DNA of 12,450 nt from the NCBI GenBank assembly GCA_937928585.1, contig CALEZK010000416.1, forward strand, positions 1-12,450, given 5' to 3'. This document shows positions 6,676 to 12,450 of this stretch, in pieces (within the stretch, counting starts at the first letter, position 1; the number at the start of each line of letters is the position of its first letter). The stretch comes from an uncultured bacterium. GTDB taxonomy: Bacteria; Hydrogenedentota; Hydrogenedentia; Hydrogenedentales; SLHB01. The position numbers and the translations under genes are program-made. Below the pieces are notes generated by a model. It saw only the letters and a program-made list of their open reading frames with translations. It searched no databases and had not been told where the DNA came from.

Positions 6676-7737
6676 CTAGGTCGCTGCATCGATCAACGCT
6701 TCAGCGGCGTCAGGCTGCGGTGTTTCGGATTCAACCGCCGGCGGCGCTTCCTGCTCCGCGGGAAGGTTAATGGATATATTGAGTTTGGCGCGCGCATCCT
6801 CAACCAATTTGCGAATGAACGCAGAGCGCTTGGCTGTAAGAATTTGCGCTTCCATCTTCTCCGATAGTTCTGGCGTTAGCGTGCCCACTTCGTGTCGATT
6901 CACTTTCAGAATGTGCCAGCCGAATTGGGTCTGAAAAGGATCACTGACGTCACCAACTTTTGCGGATGCCATCCGAGCGTCGAACTCGGGAACCATCTGT
7001 CCCCTGCGCACGTTCAAGTATTCTCCACCCTTGTCTTTCGAACCGGGGTCTTCGGAGACTTCTTTTGCAACCGCTCCAAAATCTTCGCCCTTTTTAATCC
7101 GGGCGGCCGCAGCCTCAATTTTTTCTTTTGCAGCAGATAGCGCGGCAGGATCGTTGGAAGCAGGCTTAACGAGAATGTGCTGGACGTCAAATTCATCTGT
7201 CACGCCGCGTTCTTTCAACTTCTCAAACTGAATCTTGACTTCGTCCTCCGAGACGGAGAGGTCCTTGGTCTTGAGCTCTTCGAACTTCTTCATCATGAGC
7301 CGGCGCTCGGTGCTCTCGTAAACATCTTTTTGGGTGAGCCCACGCTGTTGAAGAAACTCTTCGTAGTTCGTACCGCTAGGAAGCGAAGTTTTTCTGGATT
7401 CAATTTCCGCCTTCACTTCCTCTTCCGTAACGATTGCACCGGCTTCCTTGGCGAGGATATGGCCGACGCGGTTGTTCACCAGCGAATCGACCAGTCGAAG
7501 TTTTTGTTCATGCGAAAGTTTTGCGCCCGCATTGATCTGGTCTGCGGTAGCGCCGCGCTGCCGCATTTCAACCATTCGGGTTTGGGTAACCGCGGCAAGC
7601 GCGCGGTCATACTCTTCCCGGGTAACAACTTCTGAATCTCCGATTTTTGCAACCGGATCCGCCGCATGGGCCGCCGCGCAGCAAATGGTGAGCGCAGCCA
7701 CTAGCCCGCGCACACGAACGACATGAACCGACAACAT
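6676..7737 (-). CDS. Exported PPIC-type (parvulin) peptidyl-prolyl cis-trans isomerase
   Basis: This 353-residue protein is a periplasmic folding factor of the SurA/PrsA/PpiD kind. Residues 1-25 form a signal peptide with a likely cut at AHA|AD. The helical chaperone-like region (about 30-175) contains VTREEYDRAL and LVDSLVNNRV, the pattern of the SurA N-terminal domain. The PPIC domain spans about 184-283: QHILVK (186-191), FGAVAKEVSEDPGSKDKGG (220-238), the match to the conserved FxxxAxxxSxDxxSxxxGG segment, and FGWHILKV (272-279) with the active-site His. A Pro/Glu-rich tail (about 325-353) follows. I chose the start at 7737, which has GGAG 7 nt upstream and gives a clean signal sequence, over the upstream start at 7800. 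It lies between two Gfo/Idh/MocA genes, 83 and 42 bp away, in one likely operon. Confidence 0.92.
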   Translation of the reverse strand: MLSVHVVRVRGLVAALTICCAAAHAADPVAKIGDSEVVTREEYDRALAAVTQTRMVEMRQRGATADQINAGAKLSHEQKLRLVDSLVNNRVGHILAKEAGAIVTEEEVKAEIESRKTSLPSGTNYEEFLQQRGLTQKDVYESTERRLMMKKFEELKTKDLSVSEDEVKIQFEKLKERGVTDEFDVQHILVKPASNDPAALSAAKEKIEAAAARIKKGEDFGAVAKEVSEDPGSKDKGGEYLNVRRGQMVPEFDARMASAKVGDVSDPFQTQFGWHILKVNRHEVGTLTPELSEKMEAQILTAKRSAFIRKLVEDARAKLNISINLPAEQEAPPAVESETPQPDAAEALIDAAT

Positions 7738-7820
7738 GATCAATCTCCAAGTGGTGCCCGAAAGAAACCTGGCACTAGGGTAACAAATGGCGGCGGACAA
7801 GGCACGGCGCTCCTCTCAAT

Positions 7821-8867
7821 CTAGAAATGGACGGGCTTACCGGTTTCAGCGCTTCGATAGACCGCCTCGATCAGCTCTACCGAACGCCGACCTTCCCTTC
7901 CGTCGATTTTGGGCGCGCGGTTTTCGCTGATGGACTCGATAAAATCGGTGATCTGCCGGCGGTGCCCTTCACTCTTAAGCCCCTTGATGGGGTCGCTTGC
8001 ACCGGACCCGAGCGTTGATCCTTTTTCGATGCCTGCGAGAATCGCTGCGTCCTCAGGACGTTCATCCTTAAACTTCCAGAATACGAGTTCGCCGTCTTCC
8101 AGCACCGCGCTTCCTTCGGTTCCGTGAACTTCAACGCGTGCCGGATGTCCCGGCCAGATCGCGGTACTGCCTTCAATTACGCCCATGGCGCCGCTCTCAA
8201 ACTGAATCATCGCGCACGCCAGATCTTCAACCTCGATGCCGGTATGGCCGACCAATGCCGTATGCGCGGTCACCGATTTCACCGCACCGAAATACCACAG
8301 GAGCAGGTCAATTTGGTGAATGCCTTGATTCATCAGGCAGCCGCCACCGTCCAGCTTGCGCGTTCCGCGCCATTTGCCGCTGTCGTAATATTCCTGCGAG
8401 CGATACCATTTGATATACGCATCACCGAGCACGGGTTTTCCGAAACGGCCCTCATCCAGCGCGCGGCGAATATGCGCGGGGCCATCCGCAAACCTGTACT
8501 GAAAAATGCAGCCGAGACGCACGCCTGCCTTGTCGACTGCGGCAATAAGCTTGGTGATGCGTTCGCTATTCACTTCCAATGGTTTCTCCGCGAGAATGTG
8601 TTTTCCGGCGGCAGCGCAGGCTTCAGCAATTTCAAGACGCATGCCGCTGGGAACGCAAAGACTGACGGCATGGATATCGTCACGTTTCAGCATTTCGGTG
8701 TAGTCGGTGTATACATCTGCGCCATATTTGTCGGCCAAGGCCCGAGCATTTTTCTCGACGACGTCCGACACCGCAATGAGTTTTCCCGAAGGAATTCCGC
8801 TGATCGCCTCTGCGTGAATGGGCGCGATAACGCCGCAACCGATGATTCCAAGTCCAACCGTAGACAT
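7821..8867 (-). CDS. Gfo/Idh/MocA family NAD(P)-dependent oxidoreductase
   Basis: This 348-residue enzyme is of ordinary family length. It starts with LGIIGCGVIAPIHAEAI (6-22), the NAD(P)-binding loop, then SDVVEKNA (34-41) and the hallmark AEKPLEV (93-99). The C-terminal domain has GKWRGTRKLDGGGCLMNQGIHQIDLLLW (164-191), where Asn180, His184 and Asp187 occupy the usual active-site positions. The closest pattern is that of UDP-N-acetylhexosamine or myo-inositol dehydrogenase relatives, but the exact substrate cannot be read from sequence. GGAG lies 7 nt before the ATG. Upstream, the terminator of the entericidin gene ends only 15 nt from this start, so expression depends on read-through or an unseen promoter. 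The PPIase gene follows after 83 bp. Confidence 0.93.
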   Translation of the reverse strand: MSTVGLGIIGCGVIAPIHAEAISGIPSGKLIAVSDVVEKNARALADKYGADVYTDYTEMLKRDDIHAVSLCVPSGMRLEIAEACAAAGKHILAEKPLEVNSERITKLIAAVDKAGVRLGCIFQYRFADGPAHIRRALDEGRFGKPVLGDAYIKWYRSQEYYDSGKWRGTRKLDGGGCLMNQGIHQIDLLLWYFGAVKSVTAHTALVGHTGIEVEDLACAMIQFESGAMGVIEGSTAIWPGHPARVEVHGTEGSAVLEDGELVFWKFKDERPEDAAILAGIEKGSTLGSGASDPIKGLKSEGHRRQITDFIESISENRAPKIDGREGRRSVELIEAVYRSAETGKPVHF

Positions 8868-8881
8868 ACTGTATCTCCAAT

Positions 8882-8911
8882 AAAAAAGTGCCGCGCCTTG
8901 GCTGCGGCACT
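8882..8911 (-). terminator. Rho-independent terminator after the entericidin-type gene
   Basis: On the minus strand AGTGCCGC (8904-8911) pairs with GCGGCACT (8887-8894) over 8 bp around a 9-nt loop that can add an inner GCC/GGC pair, and a run of six T (8882-8887) follows at once. It ends 15 nt before the next start codon, at 8867, with the ribosome binding site of that gene just beyond the T-run. Confidence 0.82.
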
Positions 8912-8941
8912 CGCCAATCGCCGTACATGACGAACTTCGGA

Positions 8942-9082
8942 CTATTTGCCCGAGCCGCGTTGAATCGCTTTCCCCCCCGCTTCCACGTCTTTACCGACAC
9001 CCCGAACGGTGTTGCAACCGGAACCGGCTGCCAGTACCACGACCGCGACCAAAACGAGTGCTGCGAGTGAACGGCGCAACAT
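8942..9082 (-). CDS. Entericidin A/B family small lipoprotein
   Basis: The 46-residue product starts with MLRRSLAAL and a hydrophobic stretch to residue 19, then SGC with Cys23 as the probable lipidated residue. The mature part reads CNTVRGVGKDVEAGGKAIQ, the typical entericidin pattern (CNTxxGxGxDVxxxGxAI). Members are tiny membrane lipoproteins; in E. coli EcnA and EcnB act as an antidote/toxin pair linked to stationary-phase lysis, while in most other bacteria the role is unknown. Only one copy is present, so an antidote-toxin pair is not indicated. The lipobox is weak, with Gly rather than Leu/Val at -3. GGAGG lies 8 nt before the ATG. It has its own promoter (9119-9147) and terminator (8882-8911), forming a one-gene unit between hemE and the oxidoreductase. 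Confidence 0.88.
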   Translation of the reverse strand: MLRRSLAALVLVAVVVLAAGSGCNTVRGVGKDVEAGGKAIQRGSGK

Positions 9083-9118
9083 AGGGAAATCCTCCGATTC
9101 GGGTGAAAGTTGGCTGGT

Positions 9119-9147
9119 AGTGTAAAACCCGGACGCTGGCGCGTCAA
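9119..9147 (-). promoter_or_regulatory. Sigma70-like promoter of the entericidin-type gene
   Basis: On the minus strand TTGACG (9142-9147) and TACACT (9119-9124) are 17 nt apart. The -35 overlaps the stop codon of hemE (9144-9146). The transcript would start near 9112, giving a leader of about 30 nt. The spacer also holds GACGC-GCCA-GCGTC followed by CGGGTTTT, which could act as a weak terminator for hemE. Confidence 0.55.
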
Positions 9148-10196
9148 GTGTCCGGCGTCAATCGAATAGACTTTACGGTGTGGACCAGGTGGACCACGTT
9201 TTCGAAGGGTGTTTCGCGCAGGAGACCGTGGCTCAGGTTGAAGATATGGCCCCGGTGACCGCCTGCCTCGACGCAGACACGGGCGGCGTCTGCAATTGCC
9301 TCGGGGGAACCATGCACGAGTAGTGTATTGTCGAGATTGCCCTGTAAAACAGTCTGTTGACCCAGACTTTCGCGCGCTTCTTGTATGCCGATGCGCTCGG
9401 ATAAGCTCAGAATGCTTGCGCCAGACTGGCGGAGCAAATCGGCGTTCGTCCACGCGCGCGCAAAGATGATCGTAGGGACAGAATTCTTGAGTGCATCAAA
9501 GATCGGTTGCTGGTAGGGCAATGCCCATTCCTTGTAGAACTCCGGCGTTATCAGATTGGCAGCCGACTCGAACAATTGAACCGCTGCGGCGCCCGCGGCA
9601 ATCTGCAGTTTGAGATAATCGATTGTCATGGCTGTCAACTTGTCGAGCACGCGACGCGCAACGTCCGGGTAATCTCGAATAAGCCGCATGACGCGATCGG
9701 CCCGGGTCCCAAAACTCCCCTCCTCGGCGATGAACGTCAGTAGCGTGAAAGGCGCGCCCGCAAACCCCAGAACGGGCAATTCCCCAGCCAGCGATTCACG
9801 CACCAGGCGAAACGTCTCGGGAATGAAAGGCAATTCAGTTGCCACGTCAAAAGTATGCAGCCGATCGAGATCGAAGGCATCACGAATTGGATCGATCAGC
9901 ATAGGACCGGGCGAAAAAACGAACTCGGCACCCATGGGCGCAAGGGGCGTCAAGATATCCTGAAAATAGATAATCGCATCGACGCCAATACGTTTCGGAA
10001 GCAGCGAAATCTGCGCAGCCAATTGAGGATGGCGGAACAGATCATGGAGCGACAGGTGCGATTCCGCTTTGACGCGGTTGTACTCCGGGTCGGTTCGACC
10101 AGCTTGGCGCATCAGCCAGATAGGGGTGCGCTCGGTTCGCTCGCCTCGCGCGGCGCGAATGAATAAATCACACTTCGTGGAAGTTGATGCGTTCAA
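9144..10196 (-). CDS. hemE: Uroporphyrinogen decarboxylase (HemE), divergent
   Basis: This 350-residue protein would convert uroporphyrinogen III to coproporphyrinogen III in heme synthesis in the cytoplasm. It has the full family layout: PIWLMRQAGRTDPEY (25-39) with Arg30 and Arg34, FQDILTPLAPMG (78-89) with the key Asp80, GFAGAPFTLLTF (144-155), QLFESAAN (207-214) with Ser211, LQGNLDN (284-290) and HIFNLSHGL (317-325) with His323. It differs where others are strict: RYLPEY is RTDPEY, the Tyr that binds substrate (Tyr164 in the human enzyme) is Phe155, and DSW is ESA. It may be a working but unusual HemE or a paralogue with another substrate. The start is TTG at 10196, since an in-frame TAA lies three codons upstream and no ATG is near; AGG is 9 nt before it. 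No other heme gene is in the window. Confidence 0.88.
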   Translation of the reverse strand: MNASTSTKCDLFIRAARGERTERTPIWLMRQAGRTDPEYNRVKAESHLSLHDLFRHPQLAAQISLLPKRIGVDAIIYFQDILTPLAPMGAEFVFSPGPMLIDPIRDAFDLDRLHTFDVATELPFIPETFRLVRESLAGELPVLGFAGAPFTLLTFIAEEGSFGTRADRVMRLIRDYPDVARRVLDKLTAMTIDYLKLQIAAGAAAVQLFESAANLITPEFYKEWALPYQQPIFDALKNSVPTIIFARAWTNADLLRQSGASILSLSERIGIQEARESLGQQTVLQGNLDNTLLVHGSPEAIADAARVCVEAGGHRGHIFNLSHGLLRETPFENVVHLVHTVKSIRLTPDT

Positions 10197-10394
10197 GTCA
10201 ATTTACCTGGTCTTCCAATTCAAAAACGCACCTAAAGTGGAGTGCGGTAGCTGCGCCACCGCTTTCGCTCCCAATGCGCTGCGTAAAAGTTCTCAGATTG
10301 ATCCCGAGATTGTCGCAAGCCAAAGCACCAGCCCGCAATCGTTTTGTTGGCGCAATCCATACGATACGCGCCGTTAACCGCGGAGCCGTCGGAA
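10197..10394. other. Gap between hemE and the small membrane protein
   Basis: These 198 bp hold no supported gene. Reading frames crossing it are shadows of neighbours. I found no clear promoter for hemE and no strong terminator for the gene upstream, so hemE may be read from the promoter at 10591-10619. Confidence 0.5.
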
Positions 10395-10562
10395 TCAGTC
10401 GCTTGCGCGCCGCGTGAGAATCGCCGTCGCTGCGCCCACTACCATGACCCCGACCCATAGCCGCATATCGGCCAAGGCGCCGGACAATGGGTACATTTGA
10501 GTGTAGTTGGCAAGAAACCCCACGATACCAATCGCGCAAACAATGAGCCCAGCAAGCGTCAT
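10395..10562 (-). CDS. Small two-helix membrane protein, unknown function
   Basis: The 55-residue product has two hydrophobic helices, about 3-20 (LAGLIVCAIGIVGFLANY) and 32-48 (MRLWVGVMVVGAATAIL), joined by a short loop (TQMYPLSGALAD), and ends with a basic RRASD tail, the form of a small inner-membrane protein. I know no family for it. The start at 10562 has GGAGGG 7 nt upstream; the longer reading from 10631 would add 23 residues of non-membrane sequence and cross the promoter. A promoter with a near-consensus -10 lies at 10591-10619. It may share a transcript with hemE, 198 bp downstream. Confidence 0.75.
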   Translation of the reverse strand: MTLAGLIVCAIGIVGFLANYTQMYPLSGALADMRLWVGVMVVGAATAILTRRASD

Positions 10563-10590
10563 GGCGATACCCTCCGTCCCGCTTGCGTCA

Positions 10591-10619
10591 AGTATATTGC
10601 CGCGGTGCGGTCGCTTCAA
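10591..10619 (-). promoter_or_regulatory. Sigma70-like promoter for the small membrane protein
   Basis: On the minus strand TTGAAG (10614-10619) and TATACT (10591-10596, 5/6 match) are separated by 17 nt. The start would be near 10584, with a leader of about 22 nt that contains the GGAGGG ribosome binding site. Confidence 0.6.
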
Positions 10620-10683
10620 TGGAAACGACAAGCGAGCGCGGGGTATCGTATTTCCTTGGATTACCGCCGGGAGTAGTAGATTC

Positions 10684-12450
10684 GTGAAGTCATATCAATT
10701 CCTCGTGTTCTTTGCGTTGGCGTCAGCCCATGCGCACGCCTTTGTCGCCACCAATAATCAGGAGGCGGTAAACGTCCGCATTCACCCAGACGACCCGCGA
10801 AAAGCAATCGTGAAGGGGGCCACGTACACAATGGTCGTGGACAGCGCCAATGGTTGGATCGAAAAGTTTACGGCGGGTGGAGAAGAACTCATTGGCGAGC
10901 ACCCGCTTTGCCCGATTATCAATTCGGGAAAAGTAAACGGTCCTGGACGAATTGAGATTGTTCAAACGGGCAGTGCCGTTTGTGAACTCCGCATTACTGA
11001 TCTTTGGTGGACCGATCTCGACGCGGAAATTCAGATCGTCCTAAATTGCTTCAAGACGCGCGTCAATGCGGAGGTGCGGGTTGACGTGCGCGGTGCTTCG
11101 CGCGATTTCGCGTTGGGTTGGTACGGAAGCGCGACGTATGCAATGCACCTGATCCAGCAGCCAGGGGAGATTGATGAGAAGGCCTCGTTTCAGGGGCGCA
11201 ACCCCTCCAGCGTAGTTACGATTGCGCCGCCGGAGATTCAGTTCGGCATGGCCCGCAAATCGGCAGCTTGGCTCAAGCCACCGCTGCGCATCAGCACGAA
11301 CTACGGCTATGAAGCAGACTTCAGAGGAACTCGAACGGCGGGTATTACGATTCTGGCACAGGATTCGCATGAAGCACTCAAAACCGCGGTGCTTGCCGAA
11401 GGCGGGTATCGAAACGCTGCGATTAAAGTTGATGCCGGCACGTATCAAGGATATCTTGGCAATTCGGGCTGCTTTGATATCGCCTTGAACGCGCCCATAT
11501 CAAAGCCAGTACGCATCAGTGTAGTAAATCCGCTGGAAAAGGCGAATGTCACGACTGCCAGCGACTACTACTTTCGCGTGCGAGGCGCAGGAGCGCCGTT
11601 CTCGGTGTGTGATGCCTCAGGATTCCCCCTGCCTGTCTCGGTGCAGCAGTCAATGCGCAACCAAGAGTCCTGGTTCTCCCTTCCAGTCACGCCGGGGGAA
11701 CAGCAAACAATCGTATTACTTCCACATGGAAAAACTTCAATAAAACTGAAAACCGACGGTGCAGCCCTTGCCACGGAAAGAAACGGCCTCCCGTCGTTTC
11801 GATATCTCCTGCACGACCGCTTATATCCGCAATCGAGTGGTTTCGTTATCCTGCCGCAGGCGAAAACTGACTACATTACCGCAGCACGGTACCAAACGGA
11901 TTCGGGTTGGTTGAAACACCGGCTGAACGAGACCGGCCAGTATCTCGATTCACCTTTGCTGACTAACATTGGCGCAACGTACGAATCTCAAGATGGCCAG
12001 TTGATGACTACGCTCGAAGTCTTTGAACCCGCACAAAGCGATGCGACGCGCACGTACATCAAGTTCGTTGTGGAGGCGCGAGACACTGTAGTCTTTGCCG
12101 GCGATAGCGCGCGCAGCCTTCGTTTGTTTGAGGCGCGCGGCGCGGCGTGGGGCTCGGTCACATTCGTAGACGAATCCGATACGATACAGCAAGAAATGAT
12201 TACGCCGGGAGAGTGGACACTGGAAGGTCAGACGCTGGCGCCTTCCGCGCCGTTTGTGGCGGCGATGACTGGCGAAGGCGATGGAATCGGATGGCTCATT
12301 AATCGCGTTACGGGAACAATTGGCGGTCAACCCCTGTCTCAATTGGCTTTGAGCGCAGCCGATGAGGGCGGTGAACCAACAGTCTTCCTCACTGTACCGG
12401 GAATTACAGAACTCACCAAAGGCGACCGCATCGAAGCGCATTTGTTCATC
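10684..12450 (+). CDS. Large secreted protein of unknown family, N-terminal 589 codons (runs off right edge)
   Basis: An open frame runs without a stop from the GTG at 10684 to the last base of the window. Its first residues, MKSYQFLVFFALASAHAHA, form a signal peptide with a likely cut after AHA, and GGGAG lies 10 nt before the GTG. The mature part has few Cys, many short beta-type stretches and no membrane helix, so it looks like a periplasmic or extracellular multi-domain beta protein. The segment DSANGWIEKFTAGGEELIGEHPL (about 59-81) resembles the start of supersandwich (galactose mutarotase-like) domains in glycoside hydrolases and polysaccharide lyases, but the match is weak and no catalytic motif is recognised. 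The stretch from about residue 240 to 589 is unassigned. Its divergent neighbour starts 121 bp away. Confidence 0.8.
   Translation, partial: MKSYQFLVFFALASAHAHAFVATNNQEAVNVRIHPDDPRKAIVKGATYTMVVDSANGWIEKFTAGGEELIGEHPLCPIINSGKVNGPGRIEIVQTGSAVCELRITDLWWTDLDAEIQIVLNCFKTRVNAEVRVDVRGASRDFALGWYGSATYAMHLIQQPGEIDEKASFQGRNPSSVVTIAPPEIQFGMARKSAAWLKPPLRISTNYGYEADFRGTRTAGITILAQDSHEALKTAVLAEGGYRNAAIKVDAGTYQGYLGNSGCFDIALNAPISKPVRISVVNPLEKANVTTASDYYFRVRGAGAPFSVCDASGFPLPVSVQQSMRNQESWFSLPVTPGEQQTIVLLPHGKTSIKLKTDGAALATERNGLPSFRYLLHDRLYPQSSGFVILPQAKTDYITAARYQTDSGWLKHRLNETGQYLDSPLLTNIGATYESQDGQLMTTLEVFEPAQSDATRTYIKFVVEARDTVVFAGDSARSLRLFEARGAAWGSVTFVDESDTIQQEMITPGEWTLEGQTLAPSAPFVAAMTGEGDGIGWLINRVTGTIGGQPLSQLALSAADEGGEPTVFLTVPGITELTKGDRIEAHLFI

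Noticed and set aside
7753..7775. Weak inverted repeat GTGCC / GGCAC between the oxidoreductase and PPIase genes
   Set aside because: Only a 5-bp stem with a 12-nt loop and no T-run, so it is not a credible terminator.
7738..7800. Upstream N-terminal extension of the PPIase
   Set aside because: It would hide the signal peptide inside the protein; the ATG at 7737 has a GGAG site at ideal spacing.
8124..8930. 268-codon plus-strand frame opposite the 348-aa oxidoreductase
   Set aside because: Antisense shadow of a well-supported gene, with no ribosome binding site.
9129..9155. CCGGAC / GTCCGG inverted repeat around the hemE stop
   Set aside because: A 6-bp stem with a long loop; at best a weak terminator, already noted with the promoter there.
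8680..9453. 257-codon minus-strand frame covering hemE, entericidin and oxidoreductase ends
   Set aside because: It is a shadow of three supported genes in another frame and spans a strong terminator.
1..12450. CRISPR arrays, tRNA or rRNA genes, insertion sequences and tandem repeats
   Set aside because: None were seen on either strand; the only clear repeats are the hairpins listed.

Overview
The window (GC visibly above 50%) looks like chromosomal DNA from a Gram-negative, probably environmental bacterium. Three oxidoreductases of the Gfo/Idh/MocA family, a secreted redoxin/cytochrome c/PHM-like copper protein fusion, an entericidin-type lipoprotein and a large secreted protein of unknown type are a mix typical of Planctomycetota, Candidatus Hydrogenedentota, Verrucomicrobiota or Acidobacteriota genomes. 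The phylum is an inference from gene content, not something proven by a marker. No mobile element, CRISPR array, tRNA or rRNA was seen.

Layout. Positions 1-622, minus strand: the start of a Gfo/Idh/MocA oxidoreductase that runs off the left edge, and upstream of it a 99-aa protein with a Lys/Ala/Ser tail and a good promoter. Positions 760-2964: two convergent integral membrane proteins, one of unknown family on the plus strand and one TMTC-like GT-C candidate on the minus strand. Their 3' ends overlap by 54 bp. Neither has a Shine-Dalgarno sequence, and both have a -10 element 6-8 nt before the ATG, so both look leaderless. Positions 3186-5276, plus strand: the 696-aa redoxin/c-type heme/copper monooxygenase-like protein, closed by a 21-bp perfect-stem terminator.

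Positions 5368-10562 form a minus-strand block. In transcription order it holds a 55-aa two-helix membrane protein, a divergent hemE (TTG start), a 46-aa entericidin-type lipoprotein with its own promoter and terminator, a Gfo/Idh/MocA oxidoreductase, a periplasmic PPIC peptidyl-prolyl isomerase and a second complete Gfo/Idh/MocA oxidoreductase. The last three are spaced 83 and 42 bp apart and are probably co-transcribed. Positions 10684-12450, plus strand: the first 589 codons of a secreted protein that continues beyond the right edge and has no ATG near its start.

How they fit. The oxidoreductases suggest sugar or cyclitol processing. The PPIase, lipoprotein and secreted proteins act in the envelope or periplasm. 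hemE belongs to heme synthesis, which is compatible with the covalently bound heme predicted in the redoxin fusion. No single pathway ties the whole window together. The points most worth checking are the HemE active-site Tyr-to-Phe change, the leaderless overlapping membrane gene pair, the three-domain redox fusion, the entericidin mini-operon whose terminator ends 15 nt before the next start codon, and the unassigned secreted protein at the right edge.
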